Part shown: positions 59,141-64,000 of the stretch, in pieces
How the letters are laid out: each line of letters begins with the position of its first letter
Position numbering within the stretch: the first letter of the stretch is position 1
The notes under the pieces: generated by a model
The model's database searches: none
Told to the model about the DNA's origin: nothing
What the model saw: the letters and a program-made list of their open reading frames with translations, nothing else
From: Lactifluus volemus
Lineage: Eukaryota > Basidiomycota > Agaricomycetes > Russulales > Russulaceae
Reading direction: 5' to 3'
NCBI GenBank assembly: GCA_022376515.1
Contig: WTXI01000001.1
Coordinates: forward strand, 1,798,001-1,862,000
Length of the DNA stretch: 64,000 bases
Made by a program: the position numbers and the translations under genes

Positions 59141-60551
59141 CTAACGGGACTCGAGCCTCGGAGACGCGAAAAGTCGATGAGTACGATCCACTGTGTCACC
59201 CCATTCGCTGTCAGTCTCCCCATCTTCAAAGTGGCTATCGTCGGGTTTCGTGCGTCTGCGCTTTGCGGACCGCGCGCAAGCCCATTCGAGCGTGGGGGCT
59301 CGTTGAAGCGAGTGCCTGGTACTCCCGTTATTACTAGTAGGCGCGTCGATCTTGGGGCTGACATCTGGAGAGGAGGACAAGGCGGGTTGAGCGGGGGAGG
59401 ACGGAATGTGTTTCCAAAGATCCTCGGGGTGGACTGGCGCTGGCCAGTCGTGTCCCACCAATCGAGGCTTGCGCTGCAGTTCTGGAGACGAAGAAGAAGA
59501 ACACGCCCACGGAGCAACAGAAGTCGACAAGTCGATTTCGGGCGACGGTGAGACGTTTGGATCGTAAGCAACGGCGACGGAGAGCGGAACGCGCAGTGGG
59601 AAGGCGGCGAGTTGTCGTGGCTTTGGAGTTGATACGCAAGGACTAGTTGTAGTAGAAGTAGTGGTAGTAGTAGTGGCGGGCAACAGCTGAGATGACGCAG
59701 GTGAGTCTTGGTCAAGAAACGAGCATGGTTCTTCGGTGCCAGAATCGAGTTGCCCAGTAAAAGTGGAAGACACGGAGGAGGGTTTCTCTGTCACAGTAGC
59801 AACCAAGGGAGCCATTGTTGCCGATGCAGACGCGAGCATGTCGATACCAGTAGTAGCCTCAGCAGTAGTAGCTATAGTGGAGATACTAGTACTAGTGCCG
59901 GCGCCTTCAGACTCGAGCTGCCTCCTATTAGAGCGGGCCACAGTCTGACGTTTGTTCTGAAACCAGATGGTAAGCGTCTTGAGATCCCTGCCACCCACGA
60001 GAAACCTCGGCATCAGTATTTTTTACGGAGCGACACTTTTGATTTATTTATTTATTTGCTCACATGTCGAGATCCTTACATATGGCCTCTTTCTCCTTGC
60101 GCGAGGGATGCGTGTTGTGCCGAAAGAACGCGTCGAGCGTCTCGAGTTTCTCGCTCGTCATACGGTGTCGCGAACGTGGAGGCTTTCCCAAAGCATTGGA
60201 ACCGGCGGGACTAGTCTGAGCCTGGGTTTGGAACTGATGCTCTAGCTCAAGCTTCTGGTTCTCGAAAACAAACTTGGTGGGTGGTGTTGACAATATGGAG
60301 CAGTAGCCAAAGACAGGTGATGGATCCGAACCACCGAGCGATGTACCAGTGTCGACGTTTGTAGTGTCCACAGTAGCAGCAGTAGATACGACAGATCGAG
60401 GTTGCTTGGGCTGGGGAGTAGTAGCAGCACTAGCGTTGGGTTGTGATGGCGCGGGATTCGGAGGATCCGAAACGCGACTACCTCGAGCACTAGTAGTGGG
60501 TTTATTTGAAGGCAGACGGGTTGAACGAGTGGAGCGCGTAGGAGGACGCAT
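59141..60551 (-). CDS. Homeodomain transcription factor A
   Basis: Putative DNA-binding regulator. The homeodomain reads KPPRSRHRMTSEKLETLDAFFRHNTHPSRKEKEAICKDLDM, then across an intron (about 60014-60067) DLKTLTIWFQNKRQTVARSNRR. The recognition helix has WFQNKR with the invariant Trp, Phe, Asn and Arg. The helix spacing is that of a typical 60-residue domain, not the TALE type of HD1 mating proteins. The C-terminal region is Ser/Thr-rich with a Thr run and carries DLWKHIPSSP and LEWACARSAKRRR, a possible nuclear signal. Stop 59141-59143. The start MRPPTRSTRS at 60551 is the first plausible Met; an upstream in-frame Met lies at 60710. A paralogue follows immediately upstream on the same strand. 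Confidence 0.85.
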
Positions 60552-60894
60552 CCTGATACTAATGTTAGAATATACTGAGCTAGGTAACGCGTCGAGGGGG
60601 TTGTGAGGGAACGTAAAGGAGTACAGTAAGCTAAAAGGGCTACGGCTGACTCCCTCCACAAACGGCTTACACAGCGTTAGCGCCCTAGTTTCGGCTTTTA
60701 CTAATGACAACCATGTTCTACATCTAGCGACACTTTACACCTTGTCTGGATGATGAAGAGAGCAAAGAAGAATAAAAAAAGAAATAAAAGTAAATGGTAC
60801 GTGATTTCCGGCCTTCCGCGGTAAATTAAACTGAGTAATACAGTCCACGCAAATGGGTCTTAGAGAGGAGAAACCTATTTCGAGGGCAATGCTT

Positions 60895-61848
60895 TTATCC
60901 TCGCAGGAATTGGAGGAGCACCATAGCGGCCTCAACATCCTCTGTAGACTTTCCGGATAGCCCTCTTGGCGGAGAATCCGATGCTGCTGTCTCTCCGCGA
61001 GAAGTGCGGTTGTCATGGCCCTGACTTGATGACGGAGTTGATACTTCTACATCGTGATTGTGATCCTCGTCAGATTCTGGCTCTTTTTCTGGTGCAGCGC
61101 GAGGGCTAGTCGATTGCGGTCGGACTACTCGGATTTCGTTGTCCCTCCTTTGGCGATGCTTGCTTCCCATCCTTGCGTTGGCACAAGCCCACTCTAGTGA
61201 TTTCCCTGACTTGACAGGACATGATACATTCAAGAATTGGAAGTTTGAGGAGGGTGGGGAGGAGGGTGCATCAGGGGGCGAAGATGGCATGTGCGTCCAG
61301 AGAGCTTTCAGCTTTGATTGAGTTGGTGTTTTGGGCTCCACGACGTTTTCTGGTCTCCGGGGCGAGAGCACGGGGCGGGGTTTGTCGGTGAGCACAGGTC
61401 GTTGTACGCGTTCCAAGCGAGATGCGATTTGATCAAGAGAAATGGCCGGTTGTAGGTGCACGGTGTCAATCCGCTGACATGAATTCTCCTTTTTCTTTGC
61501 GCGGTCTCTTCTAGTCCACGCTTTGCGCTTATCGGACTGACGTCTGTTCTGAAACCACACGGTAATGAATTTAATATCCCTGTGCTGAGATTCAACGAGT
61601 TGAGACGCAAGGAACAAGGAGGCTACGAACAAGCCAATTTCGCGTGCGAGAGTATGGCGTTGTTCCTTGGTGATGTAACGGGATGTGTCAAAGACGGTTT
61701 GCAGTCGTTGGAGTTGAGCGACAGAGGGCCTTTTTCTAGGATTGATTACTTGAGTGGGTGAATCTTCAAAGTCGTAAGACGAAACGGTCGGGGAAGGTGC
61801 AGGACTTGGAGAGACTGATGTATGTCGCGAGCCCGAGAAGGGATTCAT
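60895..61848 (-). CDS. Homeodomain transcription factor B
   Basis: Putative regulator, paralogue of the adjacent gene. The start at 61848 gives MNPFSGSRHTSVSPSPAPSP. The homeodomain is KRPSVAQLQRLQTVFDTSRYITKEQRHTLAREIGL, an intron of about 52 bases (donor GTTCGT), then DIKFITVWFQNRRQSDKRKAW with WFQNRR. Downstream are KALWTHMPSSPPD and KSLEWACANARMGSKHRQRRD, which mirror the two short motifs of factor A in the same order. The tail is acidic (EKEPESDEDHNHD) and Ser-rich, stop 60895-60897. Divergent from the aldo/keto reductase, 185 bases between starts. No frame break. Confidence 0.87.
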   Translation of the reverse strand: MNPFSGSRHTSVSPSPAPSPTVSSYDFEDSPTQVINPRKRPSVAQLQRLQTVFDTSRYITKEQRHTLAREIGLFVASLFLASQLVESQHRDIKFITVWFQNRRQSDKRKAWTRRDRAKKKENSCQRIDTVHLQPAISLDQIASRLERVQRPVLTDKPRPVLSPRRPENVVEPKTPTQSKLKALWTHMPSSPPDAPSSPPSSNFQFLNVSCPVKSGKSLEWACANARMGSKHRQRRDNEIRVVRPQSTSPRAAPEKEPESDEDHNHDVEVSTPSSSQGHDNRTSRGETAASDSPPRGLSGKSTEDVEAAMVLLQFLRG

Positions 61849-62033
61849 AGATGATGCTACTTGACTCAAAGCGAGTTAACAACGCGATGATTTACAACCA
61901 AATAAACAACCGCGTCATTTATCTGACCTACGCGTCGATCACGTGTAATTGAACTTACAAACGCTGATGACTGATGCCCATTTCTTGGCTGGTTATTTAT
62001 TCGACCAGATATGAGGAAGCCAGTTACAGAATC
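61849..62033. promoter_or_regulatory. Divergent promoter, homeobox B / aldo-keto reductase
   Basis: 185 bases between opposite starts, with no motif recognised. Confidence 0.4.
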
Positions 62034-63389
62034 ATGGCAGTCAAGACAGCCAACCTTGGTGGTGCAGCTTCCCATATCGTCGTCGCGAAAGTTGGGGTAT
62101 GCCACTTGTACAATCTTTTCAAAGTCATCTCATTTACATCGTTCGTAGCATGGGCTTATGAGGATGACCTGGTGCCCAACACCTGTCTCGGATGAGCAAG
62201 CCTTTGCATCAATCAAGGGAGGTATCGATGCTCTCCCTCCAGGTGTAAAGATGTTCCTCAATAGCGGTGGGTTCCACATGTCGATCCCCTTCGTTGCACT
62301 TAATGTATTTTCAGCCGAGTTCTACGGGCAAGGATTGACCACCGCGAATCTCGATCTACTCGCCCGTTTCTTCACAAAATACCCGGAGTACGCTGAGCGT
62401 ACTTTCCTCTCTGTCAAGGGCGGCGGTAAACCCGGCAAGCTCGTCTCTGACGGGAGCAGAGCAAACTCGCGCCGTAGCGTCGATGCTATCCTCAAAGCCC
62501 TCCGTGGAACGAAGAGGCTAGATTTGTTCCAGCCGGCGAGACCTGACCCGAACTACACTATGGAGCAGTACGCCAAAACGCTGAATGAGATGGTCAAGGA
62601 AGGAAAATTCGACTACATTGGCCTGTCTGGAGTTGATGCAGAGGCTGTACGCAGCGCCCACAAGGTGAGCAGCTTTCGGACGAATCCATATGTGCGCATG
62701 AATGCGTATACTGCCATATAGTTTATGCCCGTCGCTGCGGTCGAGATTCAAGTAAGCCTGCAAGCGTACGAGTGGCGTATTAGAGATAGTAAGAATCACC
62801 TATGTCTCCTTCCTCTCGCAACAGGTTTTCATTATTATGGTCTAGCAATTGCTGCTTGTAAAGAACTTGGCATTGCTGTCATCGCATATTCGTACGCTGC
62901 TCTTATTTCCTTATTCTTCTCTACTTACACACACAATAGACCGCTTGGTCGTGGACAACTTGCCCCTCTTCCCAAGGCCCATCAGTCAGGCGATCCCAGA
63001 CAGCCGTTCGCTCGTTCCAAGGAGGTGTGTGCTGGTGCACATCCATTCTCTAGCCTCTTTTCTGACACGACCGTTCTTCAAAGCACATCGGCGGTAATCT
63101 CATAGACTATCTGGAGATCATCGCGAATCGTAAGGGGATCACGGTCGCACAACTCAGCATCGCCTGGGTGGGCGCACTTGGCGATCTCGTCATCCCGATT
63201 CCTGGCTCCTCGTGAGTTTTGCTGTTGTCCCCCATTTTTCTTATTCAACGACCCTGTCGTCGTGCACGTTCACTCAGACACGTCAAACGAACCTTGGAAA
63301 ACCTGAAAGCTGGCGATGTTGAGCTGTCGGCCGAAGACCTAGCCGAGATCGCGCAGTTCTTGGACAACTATACAGCGGACGGTTGGTAA
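62034..63389 (+). CDS. Aldo/keto reductase (pyridoxal-reductase-like)
   Basis: NADPH-dependent (beta/alpha)8-barrel oxidoreductase. It starts MAVKTANLGGAASHIVVAKVG, and after a phase-0 intron HGLMRMTWCPTPVSDEQAFASIKGGIDALPPGV. The catalytic-Tyr block EFYG follows a further intron. Then come ERTFLSVKGG (Lys), RLDLFQPARPDPNYTMEQYAKTLNEMVKEGKFDYIGLSGV, a VAAVEIQV strand, CKELGIAVIAYSPLGRG, ITVAQLSIAWVGALGDLVIPIPGSS and HVKRTLENLKAG, the standard C-terminal cofactor-binding blocks. Stop 63387-63389. The exon structure around 62750-62840 is not fully resolved. The sequence resembles fungal Yakc/pyridoxal reductase; substrate unproven. Confidence 0.88.
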
Positions 63390-63553
63390 TATATGGGTGG
63401 TGTTACCGATCGGAAGTGCCTTTCGGGTTGAGCTCAAGAATGGGAACGCTGTACTGTAGTGTAGAAAACATTTATATATCTTGATAGACGCCCATGACTG
63501 AATGAAGCGCGTTCCTCCAGTTTTGAATCCGACGCGTGACACATACATCCACA

Positions 63554-63752
63554 ATGTCCCGCTCACGCCTCTCAGTAGCAGATGTCCTTCATCGAGGTGT
63601 AGTCCTTTCCTTGGTCGGTGTGTGCATCTGGGGTATCGGTACCGGCATTCTCGTACACCGCGACACCTTACGGATGGGAAGAGGTTCGCGCAATCAACGT
63701 TCCTAAAAGTGACATTTCTAACAAACTTTTTTTTTACTTTGTAGAGGCATGA
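63554..63752 (+). CDS. Small mitochondrial membrane protein, COX14-like
   Basis: Short protein of about 46 residues: MSRSRLSVADVLHRGVVLSL, one hydrophobic helix (VVLSLVGVCIWGIGTGILV), then the basic tail HRDTLRMGR. Basidiomycete COX14-type assembly factors of cytochrome c oxidase have this layout. The proposed intron at 63684-63744 (donor GTTCGC, acceptor TTTGTAG after a T9 run) leads to a stop at 63750-63752. The donor is weak, so the 3' end may differ, and it might even continue into the next gene. Confidence 0.6.
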
Positions 63753-63781
63753 ATTTGTTTTGAAAATAATAAAAAGTCCGG

Positions 63782-64000
63782 ATGACCCGGCTGACTCGGG
63801 AGTTTCAACAGATCATTGCACAGCGTGAGGCTGCAGGCTTGCCCATCGACGTCGTCCCGGAAAAGGTGAGAATTGATATCTATTGTGTGGCTTGGATTCT
63901 AACGAATGCCCTATTTCATCAACAGAAGGTCCAGGAGGCAAACGAACAACGCTGGGCGGAGGCTGCTCAGGCAGTATTACGAGGGCGAGGTCCCAAGGCA
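63782..64000 (+). CDS. Unknown protein, 3' partial
   Basis: Starts MTRLTREFQQIIAQREAAGL, then after an intron (about 63867-63928, donor GTGAGA, acceptor CAACAG) KVQEANEQRWAEAAQAVLR and runs off the window. Helical and charged. No family recognised. It begins only 30 bases after the proposed end of the COX14-like gene, so the two might be one transcript. Confidence 0.5.
   Translation, partial: MTRLTREFQQIIAQREAAGLPIDVVPEKVRIDIYCVAWILTNALFHQQKVQEANEQRWAEAAQAVLRGRGPKA

Noticed and set aside
59141..61848. Mating-type A (HD1/HD2) locus
   Set aside because: Two homeobox genes side by side suggested it, but both are on the same strand and have ordinary 60-residue homeodomains (WFQNKR, WFQNRR). They lack the HD1 TALE-type spacing and are paralogues of each other. 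The nearby M3 peptidase is saccharolysin-like, not the mitochondrial intermediate peptidase that usually flanks the A locus.

Overview
The window is nuclear DNA of a filamentous basidiomycete, most likely Agaricomycetes. Coding regions are cut by many short introns (about 45-65 bases, GT..AG, tight GTRNGT donors). Intergenic gaps are short, and the gene content is basidiomycete: a DUF6535 membrane protein, alpha-arrestins with PPxY motifs, a fused PabA-PabB aminodeoxychorismate synthase, and tandem homeobox genes. I cannot name the species.

Layout. 0-31 kb is a dense housekeeping block, mostly in alternating divergent and convergent pairs. In order it holds nucleoporin POM152 (+, 5' end outside the window), inorganic pyrophosphatase (-), a gamma-tubulin complex protein of the GCP4 type (-), a TBC-domain protein (+), RRP1/NOP52 (-), 5-hydroxyisourate hydrolase (+), the NEDD8 E2 UBC12 (-), a clavaminate-synthase-like 2OG oxygenase (+), aminodeoxychorismate synthase (-), TTI1 (+), dCMP deaminase (-), RNase P subunit POP3 (-) and two tandem alpha-arrestins (+,+). 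31-46 kb is looser: a C2H2-type regulator (-), the DUF6535 protein (+), an unknown Ser/Pro-rich protein (+), VTA1 (-) and several kilobases without convincing genes. 46.2-49.1 kb carries an M3-family (saccharolysin-like) peptidase paralogue whose HEXXH motif is broken. It sits in a sharply bounded, AT-rich island almost free of CpG. 49.1-53.2 kb is gene-poor, with a P-type ATPase relic, a very acidic small ORF and a duplicated palindrome made of two TGAGTCA sites. 53.3-64 kb is dense again: a methyltransferase, UTP17/NAN1 (WDR75), two tandem homeobox genes, an aldo/keto reductase, a COX14-like small membrane protein and the start of one more gene.

Reading-frame quality. At more than 20 places in at least ten conserved genes, the frame breaks as if exactly one base were missing, very often inside a short homopolymer. 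All the clear cases have the same sign, and the flanking protein is otherwise well conserved. This points to uncorrected deletion errors in the assembly, not gene decay. These genes are therefore annotated as functional CDS spanning the breaks, with each break noted.

The genes do not form one pathway. The recurring structural theme is short divergent promoters (about 95-190 bases) alternating with tail-to-tail ends. The most unusual object is the CpG-desert M3 pseudo-peptidase.
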